Positions 26,406 through 36,201 of a stretch of 64,000 nucleotides of DNA are shown one piece after another. A program made the translations under genes and the position numbers. Origin of the DNA: Pedobacter yonginensis. Lineage in GTDB: Bacteria > Bacteroidota > Bacteroidia > Sphingobacteriales > Sphingobacteriaceae. The notes under the pieces are model-generated. The model made no database searches and was not told the origin of the DNA. It saw only the letters and a program-made list of their open reading frames with translations. Position 1 is the stretch's first letter. Each line of letters opens with the position of its first letter. The stretch spans positions 744,001 through 808,000 of the forward strand of contig NZ_QGNZ01000001.1 of assembly GCF_003173595.1 (NCBI RefSeq), given 5' to 3'.

Positions 26406-26683
26406 TCTATCTAAAACGCAAATGGCGAAGCTTCCTGCGCCTTTTGTTGGCCTCTCTAACATTATCTCAAATCACTTAGTGACAGATTCAATAGTATAAT
26501 TAATCTGGATGATGGATTATTATGACAAATATTGAACGCTCTTTAGTAGAGATTATTGGGATTTAACCTTTACGTATATCATTTAAATCCAATTCGCTTT
26601 AACATGTTTTAACAATTTAATGAAAGTGACAGGATTTATCTTTTGTATATTTAAAATAGTATCAAACACTCAAACTAAAGAAA

Positions 26684-27241
26684 ATGAAACATATATTTTT
26701 ATTTGTCTTAACAACTTTCTCCTTCACAATATATGGGCAAGAGAATTACGACAAGGTTAGCTTTAACAAGCTTACAGAAGTTGAAGGAACTGGGTATGTG
26801 GTTGCTAGAATTGAAAACTTTGGCAAAATGGGCGAATTGAAAGATAGATACCTTTTATTCATCGACACCAAAAACGGGCAGACGAATCAAGTTAACTTTC
26901 CAATCGATAAATATTTTCGCAAGGTCGAACAAATTAAAATTGACAGCTTAGGAATTAATTGTTTATTTGTTTTAGCAAACACTGCTGACGTCGACGGAAA
27001 TAAAGGAATTGATTGGGATAGCCCTACTCAAATAATCATCCTGTCCACAGATGGAAAACAACAAACTCAATTAACTGATAGTAAATTGTTTGTAAATACT
27101 TGGGTAGTTAACAAGACGACAGGAACTATTATTACTACTGGCCATTACGATACAAACAATAATGGTAAACACGATAACGCAGACAAAAACGAAATTGGAA
27201 TTTATGATTTGAAAACAATGAAACTAATCAACAAAATCTAA
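26684..27241 (+). CDS. Secreted protein with a calcium-loop-like motif
   Basis: 185 residues. The signal peptide (residues 1-18, ending TIYGQ) directs it to the periplasm or outside. The body alternates strands and polar loops like a small beta-propeller fragment (YLLFIDTKNGQTNQVNF, QIIILSTDGKQQTQL). Near the C-terminus DTNNNGKHDNAD fits an EF-hand or dockerin-type calcium loop (DxNxNGxxDxxD). I do not recognise a family. It stands alone between the RHS array and tRNA-Lys. Confidence 0.7.
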   Translation: MKHIFLFVLTTFSFTIYGQENYDKVSFNKLTEVEGTGYVVARIENFGKMGELKDRYLLFIDTKNGQTNQVNFPIDKYFRKVEQIKIDSLGINCLFVLANTADVDGNKGIDWDSPTQIIILSTDGKQQTQLTDSKLFVNTWVVNKTTGTIITTGHYDTNNNGKHDNADKNEIGIYDLKTMKLINKI

Positions 27242-27399
27242 ACTCTTACTTATCAAATTTTGTTTTTTTAATCGCAGAAGGCTTGGATCGCGAACATCGG
27301 ACACAAAATCTCGGTTATAGAGTTTAGTCAACGTTAGAAAATAGAATAAAACAAAAAAACCATCTTTAAAATTAATAAAAGATGGTTTTTGAATATCTG

Positions 27400-27472
27400 T
27401 GATCCCGCTGGGATTCGAACCCAGGACCACTACATTAAAAGTGTAATGCTCTACCAGCTGAGCTACGGAATC
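27400..27472 (-). tRNA. tRNA-Lys (anticodon TTT)
   Basis: Reading the minus strand, the acceptor stem GATTCCG pairs with CGGGATC and is followed by discriminator A. The D arm contains AGCTCAGCTGGTAGAGC. The anticodon loop CTTTTAA gives TTT, and the T arm has GGTTCGAACC. CCA is not encoded. Its 5' end is preceded by a Bacteroidota promoter motif. Confidence 0.96.
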
Positions 27473-27512
27473 TACTTTATTTAAACCGTTACTGGTTTGT
27501 TTTAAAGTGGTG

Positions 27513-27520
27513 CAAATATA
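27513..27520 (-). promoter_or_regulatory. Promoter -7 box TATATTTG for tRNA-Lys
   Basis: The minus strand reads TATATTTG, a match to TAnnTTTG, 40 bases before the tRNA 5' end. The remaining gap up to 27855 (about 335 bases) is AT-rich and holds nothing else I recognise except a candidate gmhB promoter. Confidence 0.5.
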
Positions 27521-27805
27521 GGGTTCTAATGCATTTCCTGCAAATAAAAGTTTTTAAATTCTGCTAGTATATTGATTTATAGGCAAATTAATTATCGTTG
27601 CAATTTTTTTTGGCAATAATTATCGAATCAGGATACCGATCGCCTTTTTGTGGAGCCAATTTACAGAATTAGACAAGAGCTATAAATGCCTTCAATCGAG
27701 ATGATAAAAAGGCCATGTTAAGTTATAAAATAATGATTTAGACACGAATCAACTTACGCACAACAACTAAATGAATTGGACTTTAGGATGCCACTAAAAT
27801 TTCAG

Positions 27806-27813
27806 TATTTTTG
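27806..27813 (+). promoter_or_regulatory. Candidate promoter -7 box TATTTTTG for gmhB
   Basis: TATTTTTG fits TAnnTTTG, 42 bases before the ATG. No convincing -33 TTTG is seen at the right distance. Confidence 0.4.
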
Positions 27814-27855
27814 GCGCCATTAAGATAAATCTTCATTTATCTCTAAACTTTAATT

Positions 27856-28362
27856 ATGAATAAAGCTATTTTCCTCGACCGTGATGGCGTTTTGAATCAC
27901 GAAATTTACGATTACATCTGCCGTGTAGAAGACTTCAAAGTATTAGACTATCAAATACCGGTTTTAAAGCAACTCTTTGATGAAGGCTTCCTACTCATCG
28001 TAATCACCAATCAAGGTGGCATTGCACTTAAAAGGTACACCGTAGAACAGCTCGATGAAATGCATCAACTGTTAAAAGATGCTTTTGTAGCAGAAGGTGC
28101 AGATATAGCAAAATTTTATTACTGCCCGCATCATCCAACAGTAGGTGGCGAATGTAAATGCCGAAAACCCGCCTCAGGGATGATTTTAGATGCCATCGAT
28201 TTATTCAATATCGATCCTAAACAGTCTATTATGATCGGGGATAAACCACGCGATGTGGAAGCAGCCAATGGGGCAGGGGTTAAGGGAATACTTATAGAAC
28301 CCGATGAGCAGATTGATTACAATAAAATAAAAGCTGCCCTTGCCAACAACAGCTATGTTTGA
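27856..28362 (+). CDS. gmhB: D-glycero-D-manno-heptose-1,7-bisphosphate 7-phosphatase
   Basis: 168 residues, HAD superfamily subclass IIIA. Motif I is FLDRDGVLN, motif II sits in VITNQGG, motif III is the Lys in CKCRKP, and motif IV is MIGDKPRDVEAA. The cysteine-containing loop YYCPHHPTVGGECKC is the zinc-binding insertion typical of GmhB. The enzyme removes the 7-phosphate in the ADP-heptose pathway for lipopolysaccharide inner core. Histidinol-phosphatase is the main related alternative, but length and motifs favour GmhB. It is a single gene ending at a bidirectional terminator shared with transaldolase. Confidence 0.88.
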   Translation: MNKAIFLDRDGVLNHEIYDYICRVEDFKVLDYQIPVLKQLFDEGFLLIVITNQGGIALKRYTVEQLDEMHQLLKDAFVAEGADIAKFYYCPHHPTVGGECKCRKPASGMILDAIDLFNIDPKQSIMIGDKPRDVEAANGAGVKGILIEPDEQIDYNKIKAALANNSYV

Positions 28363-28447
28363 ACTTAGCTCTATAAACAAAAGGTGAAGCAAGAATGATC
28401 ATCAGCAATGCCTTCATGTTAACTAACGTAGAACAGATCAAAAAGAA

Positions 28448-28477
28448 AAAGCCCAAATGCGAACATTTGGGCTTTTG
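28448..28477. terminator. Bidirectional terminator between gmhB and transaldolase
   Basis: AAAAGCCCAAATG (28448-28460) pairs perfectly with 28465-28477, giving T runs in both directions between two convergent genes. Confidence 0.85.
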
Positions 28478-28496
28478 TATAAAAGTTTATCTAAGT

Positions 28497-29156
28497 CTAT
28501 TTTCCAGCCGCCTTAGCATGATCTGCCAAGAAGGTTGCCAAGCCACTATCGGTAAGTGGGTGTTTTAATAAACCCGCGATAGCCGCCAAAGGAGCGGTAA
28601 TTACATCAGCACCTAATTTAGCACAGTTAACAATATGCAACGGACCACGAATGGATGCAGCTAAAATTTGAGTTTCATAACCGTAGTTGTCAAAAATTGT
28701 TCTGATGTCTTCAATCAAAACCAAACCATCGCTAGATATATCGTCTAAACGACCTAAAAATGGAGATACATAAGTTGCTCCAGCTTTTGCTGCCAATAAA
28801 GCTTGTCCTGCAGAAAAAATCAGGGTACAGTTGGTTTTAATTCCTTTTGAAGAAAAATATTTAATGGCCTTAACGCCATCCTTAATCATCGGTACTTTTA
28901 CAACAATTTTCGGATTTAATGCCGCTAAAGCTTCACCTTCTTTAACAATTTCATCAAAGGTTGTAGAAATTACTTCAGCACTTACATTGTCGTCAACAAT
29001 ATCGCAAATTGCTTTGTAGTGGTTAATTACATTTTGTTCGCCAGTAATCCCTTCTTTAGCCATTAAGCTAGGGTTGGTGGTTACGCCATCTAAAATGCCA
29101 AGATCTTGTGCTTCTCTGATTTGATCAAGATTAGCTGTGTCAATGAAAAATTTCAT
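28497..29156 (-). CDS. tal: Transaldolase (short TalC/Fsa-type)
   Basis: 219 residues, the length of the small decameric transaldolase or fructose-6-phosphate aldolase subfamily. Family marks: [33 protein letters not shown] with the Schiff-base Lys 87, and [13 protein letters not shown]. It interconverts sedoheptulose 7-phosphate and glyceraldehyde 3-phosphate with erythrose 4-phosphate and fructose 6-phosphate in the pentose phosphate pathway. Fructose-6-phosphate aldolase is a close relative that cannot be separated by eye. The SRP RNA gene lies immediately upstream on the same strand. Confidence 0.92.
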   Translation of the reverse strand: MKFFIDTANLDQIREAQDLGILDGVTTNPSLMAKEGITGEQNVINHYKAICDIVDDNVSAEVISTTFDEIVKEGEALAALNPKIVVKVPMIKDGVKAIKYFSSKGIKTNCTLIFSAGQALLAAKAGATYVSPFLGRLDDISSDGLVLIEDIRTIFDNYGYETQILAASIRGPLHIVNCAKLGADVITAPLAAIAGLLKHPLTDSGLATFLADHAKAAGK

Positions 29157-29248
29157 GCTTATAAATTCTTTAAATGATTATTAGGCTCTCTGTTAGAACC
29201 CCTGAAGAATTTAATATTCCCCCTTCAGGGGATTAGGGGGTAAAAAAA

Positions 29249-29345
29249 GGGCAAGCACCTTCTATCGCACCGCTACAACCTTCTACCCTTGCTGCGTTCC
29301 CACCCTGGGGGAGTTCAAAGGGAGCTGGTCGTAAAAGACTTGCCC
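29249..29345 (-). ncRNA. ffs: Signal recognition particle RNA, small bacterial (4.5S) type
   Basis: On the minus strand the ends GGGCAAG and CTTGCCC pair. The apical part contains CCCCCAGGGTGGGAACGCAG followed by CAAGGGTA, which is the conserved Ffh-binding asymmetric loop and hairpin of SRP RNA. Length is about 97 bases. It forms the SRP with Ffh and targets nascent membrane and secreted proteins to SecYEG. Confidence 0.92.
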
Positions 29346-29349
29346 GGCA

Positions 29350-29380
29350 CAAAGGTAGTAAAACAAGTGGTTTCCCAAAA
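29350..29380 (-). promoter_or_regulatory. Promoter of the SRP RNA
   Basis: The minus strand carries TACCTTTG (29350-29357) as the -7 box and TTTTG (29376-29380) about 18 bases upstream as the -33 box. That is the complete Bacteroidota sigma-A-type promoter, placed so that transcription starts at the RNA 5' end. Confidence 0.7.
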
Positions 29381-29777
29381 TTCATTTTTTTAAATTTTTC
29401 ACTATATTGGCTATGTGGTTGATTCATAAATTGATAAAATTTTATTTGATTTAAAATCTCCATCAATTTTTGAGATGGAAAGAATGATGAAGCTATCCTG
29501 TTTTATTAAGATTATTTATCAATAAATAATAAATTTAAGGGTAAATAAATTTCATCATTCTTTTTTGGCAATAGTTGCCTAAAAACTAGGTTTATAGAGA
29601 ATTTTCGTAATTATAATATTCGAAATTTTTACAGCAGTTATTTATCAATTCAGCAAATTATAATGCTATGATTATGTAAAAACTAAAATTATCCTAAAAG
29701 TCATATAAACTCTATAATTTGCGCCTCATTTTTTTTATCTTAGTGTTTCCTATACACTAACAACTAACGAGCAAAGA
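29381..29777. other. Gene-free AT-rich stretch before gltB
   Basis: About 400 bases of AT-rich DNA between the SRP RNA promoter and gltB. No open frame with coding character and no hairpin with a T run was seen. It presumably holds the gltB promoter. TATAATTTG near 29713 is close to the -7 consensus but one base too long. Confidence 0.4.
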
Positions 29778-32700
29778 ATGAAACCAACCAGTGGATTGTA
29801 TGATGCGCAATTTGAACACGATGCCTGCGGTATTGGGTTCGTTGCGCATGTGAAAGGGCGAAAATCTCACCAAATTATCTCCGATGCGCTTACCATTTTA
29901 GAAAACCTAGATCACAGGGGAGCTTGTGGCGCAGAACCAAATACGGGCGATGGCGCTGGTATTATGTTGCAAATTCCCCATGAATTCTTTTACGACGAAT
30001 GCCTTAAAGCTGGCTTCAGCCTTCCCGAAACCAACAATTACGGTGTGGGCATGCTTTTTATGCCGAAAGACATTCGCTCAAGAGAAGAATGTAGAGAATT
30101 AATTTATCGTGCGGCTGAAAAACTGGGCCTTGAAATTTTAGGCTTCAGAAAGGTTGATGTAGATACCACCGATATCGGTAACATGGCATTATCAGTAGAG
30201 CCAGAAATTGAGCAAGTTTTTATTGCTCGTCCTTATGCCGTAGCACCTGGGGCAGACTTTGAGCGCAAACTTTACATTTTTAAAAACTATTTAATCAAGT
30301 TAATCGCCAATACCGTTAACGGCGGCAAAGATTTTTATATCGTTTCGCTATCCGCGCAAACCATTATTTATAAAGGTCAGCTAACCTCTTTGCAGGTACG
30401 TACTTATTTTACCGATTTGAGCGATAAGCGAATGGTTTCTGCACTAGGCTTAGTGCATTCGCGTTTTGCAACCAATACTTTTCCATCTTGGCGCCTAGCA
30501 CAACCCTTCCGTTTTATAGCGCACAATGGCGAAATAAATACCCTACAGGGAAATTTAAACTGGTTTAGGGCCGGAGTGAAATCTTTCGCATCTGCCTATT
30601 TTACACCAGAAGAATTGGATATGCTACTTCCAGTGATTGATGAGACCAATTCTGATTCAGGCTGTTTGGATAACGTAATTGAGTTATTGCTCCATGCAGG
30701 AAGAACCCTTCCGCACGTATTAATGATGTTGGTACCTGAGGCTTGGGATGGAAATGAAGATATGGATCCAGTTAAAAGGGCCTTCTATGAATTTCATGCC
30801 ACATTAATGGAGCCTTGGGACGGACCTGCAGCAATTGCATTTACCGACGGGAAACTGATTGGAGCAACTTTAGATCGTAACGGACTACGCCCATCTCGTT
30901 ATGCCATCACTTCTGATGATCGTGTAATTATGGCGTCTGAAGCAGGTGCACTAGCAATCGATCAGAGCACTATTATTGAAAAAGGTAGATTAACTCCAGG
31001 CAAAATGTTTGTGGTTGATATGGAGCAGGGTAGAATCATCAGCGATAACGAAATCAAACAGCAGGTTTGTAGCCAAAGTCCTTATGCAGATTGGATCAAT
31101 CAATACCAAATCCGTTTGGAAGAATTGCCAGAACCACGCGTAATGTTTACCGGCTTATCAGAAGAGTCTATTTTTAAATATCAACAAGTTTTCGGTTACA
31201 GCAGAGAAGATATAGATTTACTGCTAAAACCAATGGCCATTGAGGCTAAAGAACCAATTGGTTCGATGGGTACGGATACACCGCTTGCGATTCTTTCGAA
31301 GCGTCCACAGCATTTATCCAGCTATTTCAAACAGCTATTCGCCCAAGTAACCAACCCACCAATCGATCCGATTCGGGAAAAGGTGGTTATGAGTTTGGCA
31401 AGCTTTATGGGTAGCAATGGTAACTTGTTAGAGGAAAATCCTTTACAATCGCATTGCGTAGCCATTAAACATCCAATTTTAACCAATCAAGAACTAGAAA
31501 AATTAAGAAGTATTGATACGGGCGTTTTCCAGGCCAAAACTTTACAAACCTATTTTAGAGCCGATGGCAAGCCAGGCGCTATGGCAAAAGCCTTAGATCG
31601 TTTGTGTCGCTATGCCGTTGATGCCGTGGAAGATGGTTTCCAAGTGATTGTATTAACAGATCGGGCAATCGATTCTGAACATGCCGCAATGCCTTCATTA
31701 TTAGCTGTTTCGGCTGTGCATCATCATTTAATCCGCAAAGGTTATCGTGGTGCTGTAGGAATCGTTGTTGAAGCGGGCGACATTTGGGAGGTGCATCACT
31801 TTGCTACCCTATTAGGTTTCGGGGTTACCGCAATCAATCCATATCTAGCCTTGGAAACAATAAATGGCTTCCAAGCAGAATCTGGTTTATCGGCAGAGCA
31901 ATTAACCAAAAACTACATCTACGCCGTTAACAGTGGTCTGCTAAAAATCTTCTCAAAAATGGGAATCTCGACCCTACAGTCTTATCAAGGGGCGCAAATT
32001 TTTGAGATTTTAGGTTTAAACAAACAAGTTGTTAATCAGTATTTCACAGGCGCGGTATCTCGAATTGGTGGATTGGGCTTGGATGAAATTGCTAAAGAAA
32101 CTTTAATTAAGCATCACCGCAGTTTTGGTCCAGCCGCTCAAATAGATAACTTATTGCCAGCAGGCGGTACATATAAATTCCGTCGTAAAGGCGAGGCACA
32201 TTTATTTAATCCTCAAACCATCCACTTGTTGCAAAATGCGACTCGTAAAAACGACTACAGCATTTTTAAACAATACTCGAAGTTGGTGAATGAGCAAACG
32301 CAACAGGCTTATACCATCCGTGGATTATTTGAATTCGACTACAGTCGCCCTTCAGTACCTTTAAATGAAGTAGAATCTACAGAAGCAATTCTGAAAAGAT
32401 TTGCCACAGGTGCCATGTCGTTTGGTTCGATCTCGCATGAAGCACATTCTACTTTAGCCATTGCCATGAACCGCATTGGCGGAAAGAGCAATACAGGAGA
32501 AGGTGGCGAAGATGAAATGCGTTATACCAAATTGCCAAATGGCGATAGCATGCGCTCGGCGATTAAACAAGTAGCTTCAGCCCGTTTTGGGGTAACGAGT
32601 TATTATTTGACTAATGCCGATGAGCTCCAAATTAAAATGGCTCAAGGCGCAAAACCTGGAGAAGGTGGGCAATTGCCAGGACATAAAGTAGATGAGTGGA

Positions 32701-34277
32701 TTGCGAAAGTACGTCACTCTACACCAGGAGTAGGTTTAATTTCTCCACCACCGCACCACGATATTTATTCAATTGAAGATTTAGCCCAATTGATCTATGA
32801 TTTGAAAAACGCAAATCGTGCGGCAAGAATCAATGTAAAATTGGTTTCTAAAGCTGGGGTTGGAACCATTGCCGCAGGGGTAGCAAAAGCACATGCTGAT
32901 GTAATCTTGGTTTCAGGCTTCGATGGAGGAACAGGTGCATCGCCACTAACTTCCATTCAACACGCTGGTCTTCCATGGGAGCTTGGTTTAGCAGAAGCCC
33001 ACCAAACGCTAGTTAAAAATAAGTTGCGTAATCGTATTGTATTACAAACAGATGGCCAGTTAAAAACCGGAAGGGATATTGCCATAGCGGCTTTATTGGG
33101 TGCTGAAGAATGGGGCGTTGCAACAGCCGCCTTAGTAACTGCTGGGTGTATTATGATGCGAAAATGCCATTTAAATACCTGCCCAGTTGGTGTTGCTACA
33201 CAAGATCCTGAATTAAGGAAATTGTTCAGTGGTGATGCAGACCACGTGGTAAATCTATTCCATTTCTTAGCCGAAGAATTGCGCGAAATTATGGCTGAAT
33301 TGGGTTTCAGAACAATTAATGAAATGATTGGCCAAGCCGATATTTTAAAAGTACGCGAATTACCTGCCGAAGACTGGAAATTAAAACACTTGGATTTATC
33401 TGCAATTCTTTACAAAGCAGAAGACAATGGACTTCCATTATTCAATACTGAAGGTCAGGATCATGGATTAGATCATGTTTTAGATCATAAATTAATTGCA
33501 GCAGCAAAAGATGCAATAGATCACAACGAACCTGTTTTTGCAAGCTTCGAAGTTAAAAATACAGATCGATCGATAGGAACAATGCTTTCTAATGAGATTT
33601 CCAAAGTTCACTTAGGCGCTGGTTTACCGCCAGATACCATTAATTTTAAATTTGTGGGTTCTGCAGGACAAAGTTTTGGAGCCTTTAACACACGTGGGGT
33701 AACCTTATCATTAGAAGGCGAAGCCAACGATTATGTTGGGAAAGGTTTGTCAGGAGCCCGCTTAGCCATTTATCCATTCTCCAACTCAACCTTTATACCA
33801 GAGCAAAATATTATCATCGGTAACGTAGCCCTTTATGGCGCAACATCAGGTGAATTATTCGCCCGTGGTAAAGCTGGAGAACGCTTTGCGGTTCGTAACT
33901 CTGGAGCTACAGCAGTAGTTGAAGGGGTAGGTGATCATGGTTGTGAGTACATGACTGGTGGAGAAGTGCTTATCCTAGGCGATACAGGTAGCAATTTTGC
34001 TGCTGGAATGAGTGGAGGTGTAGCATGGATTTATGATCCAAACAGAACTTTCGCCCGCAAGTGCAATAAGGAAATGGTTGATCTTGATCCATTACAGGCT
34101 GAAGATGAAGAACGAATTTTAGCTTTACTTAAAACGCATATCCGTTTAACAGACAGTAAAGTAGCAGAATTTATCTTAAGCGATTGGAAAACTCAATCCA
34201 GCCATTTTGTAAAAGTATTCCCGAAAGAATACAAAGCTGTTTTAGCCAAACGTAACCAACAAGTAAAAACGCACTAA
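29778..34277 (+). CDS. gltB: Glutamate synthase large subunit
   Basis: 1499 residues, full length for the bacterial alpha subunit. The N-terminal class II glutaminase has its nucleophile at Cys 17 after a short propeptide (QFEHDACGIGFVAH). A central domain follows. The FMN synthase domain has MSFGSISHEAHSTLAIAMNR, GEGGQLPGHKVDEWIA and SGFDGGTGASPL, with the 3Fe-4S cysteines in MRKCHLNTCPVGVAT. The C-terminal GXGXG beta-helix carries repeated glycine-rich turns (GVGDHGCEYMTGGEVLILG). It makes two glutamates from glutamine and 2-oxoglutarate with electrons from GltD. gltD starts 3 bases downstream, so they form one operon. Confidence 0.98.
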   Translation: MKPTSGLYDAQFEHDACGIGFVAHVKGRKSHQIISDALTILENLDHRGACGAEPNTGDGAGIMLQIPHEFFYDECLKAGFSLPETNNYGVGMLFMPKDIRSREECRELIYRAAEKLGLEILGFRKVDVDTTDIGNMALSVEPEIEQVFIARPYAVAPGADFERKLYIFKNYLIKLIANTVNGGKDFYIVSLSAQTIIYKGQLTSLQVRTYFTDLSDKRMVSALGLVHSRFATNTFPSWRLAQPFRFIAHNGEINTLQGNLNWFRAGVKSFASAYFTPEELDMLLPVIDETNSDSGCLDNVIELLLHAGRTLPHVLMMLVPEAWDGNEDMDPVKRAFYEFHATLMEPWDGPAAIAFTDGKLIGATLDRNGLRPSRYAITSDDRVIMASEAGALAIDQSTIIEKGRLTPGKMFVVDMEQGRIISDNEIKQQVCSQSPYADWINQYQIRLEELPEPRVMFTGLSEESIFKYQQVFGYSREDIDLLLKPMAIEAKEPIGSMGTDTPLAILSKRPQHLSSYFKQLFAQVTNPPIDPIREKVVMSLASFMGSNGNLLEENPLQSHCVAIKHPILTNQELEKLRSIDTGVFQAKTLQTYFRADGKPGAMAKALDRLCRYAVDAVEDGFQVIVLTDRAIDSEHAAMPSLLAVSAVHHHLIRKGYRGAVGIVVEAGDIWEVHHFATLLGFGVTAINPYLALETINGFQAESGLSAEQLTKNYIYAVNSGLLKIFSKMGISTLQSYQGAQIFEILGLNKQVVNQYFTGAVSRIGGLGLDEIAKETLIKHHRSFGPAAQIDNLLPAGGTYKFRRKGEAHLFNPQTIHLLQNATRKNDYSIFKQYSKLVNEQTQQAYTIRGLFEFDYSRPSVPLNEVESTEAILKRFATGAMSFGSISHEAHSTLAIAMNRIGGKSNTGEGGEDEMRYTKLPNGDSMRSAIKQVASARFGVTSYYLTNADELQIKMAQGAKPGEGGQLPGHKVDEWIAKVRHSTPGVGLISPPPHHDIYSIEDLAQLIYDLKNANRAARINVKLVSKAGVGTIAAGVAKAHADVILVSGFDGGTGASPLTSIQHAGLPWELGLAEAHQTLVKNKLRNRIVLQTDGQLKTGRDIAIAALLGAEEWGVATAALVTAGCIMMRKCHLNTCPVGVATQDPELRKLFSGDADHVVNLFHFLAEELREIMAELGFRTINEMIGQADILKVRELPAEDWKLKHLDLSAILYKAEDNGLPLFNTEGQDHGLDHVLDHKLIAAAKDAIDHNEPVFASFEVKNTDRSIGTMLSNEISKVHLGAGLPPDTINFKFVGSAGQSFGAFNTRGVTLSLEGEANDYVGKGLSGARLAIYPFSNSTFIPEQNIIIGNVALYGATSGELFARGKAGERFAVRNSGATAVVEGVGDHGCEYMTGGEVLILGDTGSNFAAGMSGGVAWIYDPNRTFARKCNKEMVDLDPLQAEDEERILALLKTHIRLTDSKVAEFILSDWKTQSSHFVKVFPKEYKAVLAKRNQQVKTH

Positions 34278-34280
34278 GCC

Positions 34281-35747
34281 ATGGGAAAAGTAACAGGATT
34301 TCAAGAATACGATAGAGTTGCACCCACAAGAGAAGAGGCTGCAACAAGAATAAAACATTACGGGGAATTTTTACATGAATTGCCTTCAGACGAATTAAAC
34401 AGGCAAGCCGCTCGTTGTATGGATTGCGGTGTTCCATTTTGCCAATCGGGTTGCCCTTTGGGTAACGTGATTCCAGAGTTTAACGATGCCGTTTATCAAG
34501 GAAAATGGGAGCAAGCAGCGAACATTTTATTAAGTACAAATAACTTTCCAGAATTTACCGGTAGAATTTGTCCTGCACCATGCGAATCTGCATGTGTATT
34601 GGGCATCAATCGTCCGCCCGTATCTATTGAGGAAATTGAAAAGCACATCATCGAAATAGCTTTTGAAAAGGGATACGTGAAGGCAAAAGCGCCGTTAATT
34701 AGAACTGGTAAAAAAGTGGCCGTAATTGGTTCAGGACCTGCGGGTTTAGCGGCGGCTGCTCAGTTAAATAAAGCCGGACATGAAGTTACCGTTTTCGAAC
34801 GTGATGATGCTCCGGGTGGATTATTGAGGTATGGAATTCCAGATTTCAAACTTCAAAAGAATGTGATTGATCGCCGTATCGATTTGATGAAAGAGGAGGG
34901 AATTGTATTTAAGTGCAATGCCAATGTGGGTGAAAATGTGGAGATCAGCACTTTATTGAGAGATTTTAACGCACTGGTTTTGGCCGGAGGTTCTACCATT
35001 CCACGCGATTTACCAATTGACGGTCGCTCAGTAAAAGGCGTTCACTTCGCAATGGATTTTTTAAAGCAACAAAATAAACGTGTTGCCAATAGACCTGTCG
35101 AAGTTGAGGAAATTAAGGCTACAGGTAAAAACGTGATTGTGATTGGCGGTGGCGATACAGGTTCTGATTGTATTGGCACATCTAATCGTCATGGGGCAAA
35201 GTCGGTTACGCAATTCGAAATCATGCCAATGCCGCCTCAAGCCAGAAATGTGAACATGCCTTGGCCAACTTACCCGATGCTGTTAAAACACACCTCTTCG
35301 CACGAAGAAGGCGCGCAACGGGCTTGGTCGGTAAACACAAAACAGTTCATCGCGGATGAAAATGGCAATTTGAAGGCCTTAAAGGTGGTTGATGTAGAGT
35401 GGGAAATTGATGCAAACGGAAGACCTCTTAAATTTACTGAAGTTGCTGGCACAGAAAGAGATTTGCCTTGCGAACTGGTTCTTTTGGCGATGGGTTTCTT
35501 ACATCCCCAAAAAGAAGGCTTGATTGAAAAATTAGGTGTAGAATTGGATAACAGAGGAAATGTAAACGCCTCTGAGCATACCTACCAAACCAATATTGCC
35601 AAAATCTTTGCTGCTGGAGATGTTCGTCGTGGCCAATCATTAGTAGTTTGGGCAATTTCTGAAGGTAGAGAAGCCGCCAGAAAAGTAGATGAATACCTAA
35701 TGGGCTCAACCAAGTTGGCTTCAAGAGATGCAGTAGCTTACGCTTAA
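34281..35747 (+). CDS. gltD: Glutamate synthase small subunit, NAD(P)H-dependent
   Basis: 488 residues. N-terminal 4Fe-4S cysteines lie in [18 protein letters not shown] (Cys 46, 49, 54, 58), with a second set in [14 protein letters not shown]. The FAD-binding [13 protein letters not shown] follows near residue 150 and the NAD(P)H-binding [13 protein letters not shown] in the middle. A second FAD contact, [17 protein letters not shown], is near the C-terminus. It passes electrons from NAD(P)H to the large subunit. A hairpin terminator follows 25 bases after the stop. Confidence 0.97.
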   Translation: MGKVTGFQEYDRVAPTREEAATRIKHYGEFLHELPSDELNRQAARCMDCGVPFCQSGCPLGNVIPEFNDAVYQGKWEQAANILLSTNNFPEFTGRICPAPCESACVLGINRPPVSIEEIEKHIIEIAFEKGYVKAKAPLIRTGKKVAVIGSGPAGLAAAAQLNKAGHEVTVFERDDAPGGLLRYGIPDFKLQKNVIDRRIDLMKEEGIVFKCNANVGENVEISTLLRDFNALVLAGGSTIPRDLPIDGRSVKGVHFAMDFLKQQNKRVANRPVEVEEIKATGKNVIVIGGGDTGSDCIGTSNRHGAKSVTQFEIMPMPPQARNVNMPWPTYPMLLKHTSSHEEGAQRAWSVNTKQFIADENGNLKALKVVDVEWEIDANGRPLKFTEVAGTERDLPCELVLLAMGFLHPQKEGLIEKLGVELDNRGNVNASEHTYQTNIAKIFAAGDVRRGQSLVVWAISEGREAARKVDEYLMGSTKLASRDAVAYA

Positions 35748-35772
35748 TACCATAAAGGTTAAATATTCAATT

Positions 35773-35803
35773 AGGTCGTGGCTAACGCTGCGACCTTTTT
35801 TTA
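35773..35803 (+). terminator. Terminator of the gltBD operon
   Basis: AGGTCG (35773-35778) pairs with CGACCT (35791-35796) and a run of seven T follows. Confidence 0.75.
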
Positions 35804-35815
35804 TAAAAGATATTT

Positions 35816-35991
35816 GTCATCTCGACCGGAGCGCAGCTTCTGTAACCGTCATCTCGACTGGAGCGCAGCGGAATGGAGAGATCTTTGAAGTTAGATGAAA
35901 TGCTAACCCTGCTTTCCTAAAATGATAATAAAGTTGAGTTTGGAATCACAAAAAAGTCTTTTAATCCAAAAAGACCTGAAATAAATTCAGG
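35816..35991. repeat. Interspersed short repeats between gltD and the phosphoesterase gene
   Basis: GTCATCTCGACYGGAGCGCAGC occurs twice (from 35816 and from 35848). The second copy continues GGAATGGAGAGATCTTTGAA. That continuation matches the repeat block near 4 kb (TGGAGCGTAGCGAAATAATG, then GGATCTTTGAAATTA). The dyad CCTGAAATAAATTCAGG (35975-35991) is related to the GCTGAA...TTCAGC dyad of that block. No gene is seen in 35748-36201. Confidence 0.75.
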
Positions 35992-36151
35992 ATGCATCGG
36001 CAATTAATGATTTGTTGTAACGGTAAATCTGCACTTCTTGATCTTTTACATACTAACAAAATTAGTAAATCAATTTGAAATGGGTGTATTCAATAACGCC
36101 GTATTCCGTTAAATACAGCAGTAGAATAAAACTTTTAAAACGATTACCGCC

Positions 36152-36159
36152 TATTTTTG
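36152..36159 (+). promoter_or_regulatory. Candidate promoter -7 box TATTTTTG
   Basis: TATTTTTG matches TAnnTTTG, 42 bases before the phosphoesterase start. No clear -33 element. Confidence 0.4.
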
Positions 36160-36201
36160 TTATTTTGGAATTGTTGCGAAATTTAAACGTAAAATCCCTT
36201 A

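Noticed and set aside
29567..29585. TTGGCA-like site before gltB as a sigma-54 promoter
   Set aside because: GG and GC are separated by 8 bases instead of 10, so the spacing does not fit.
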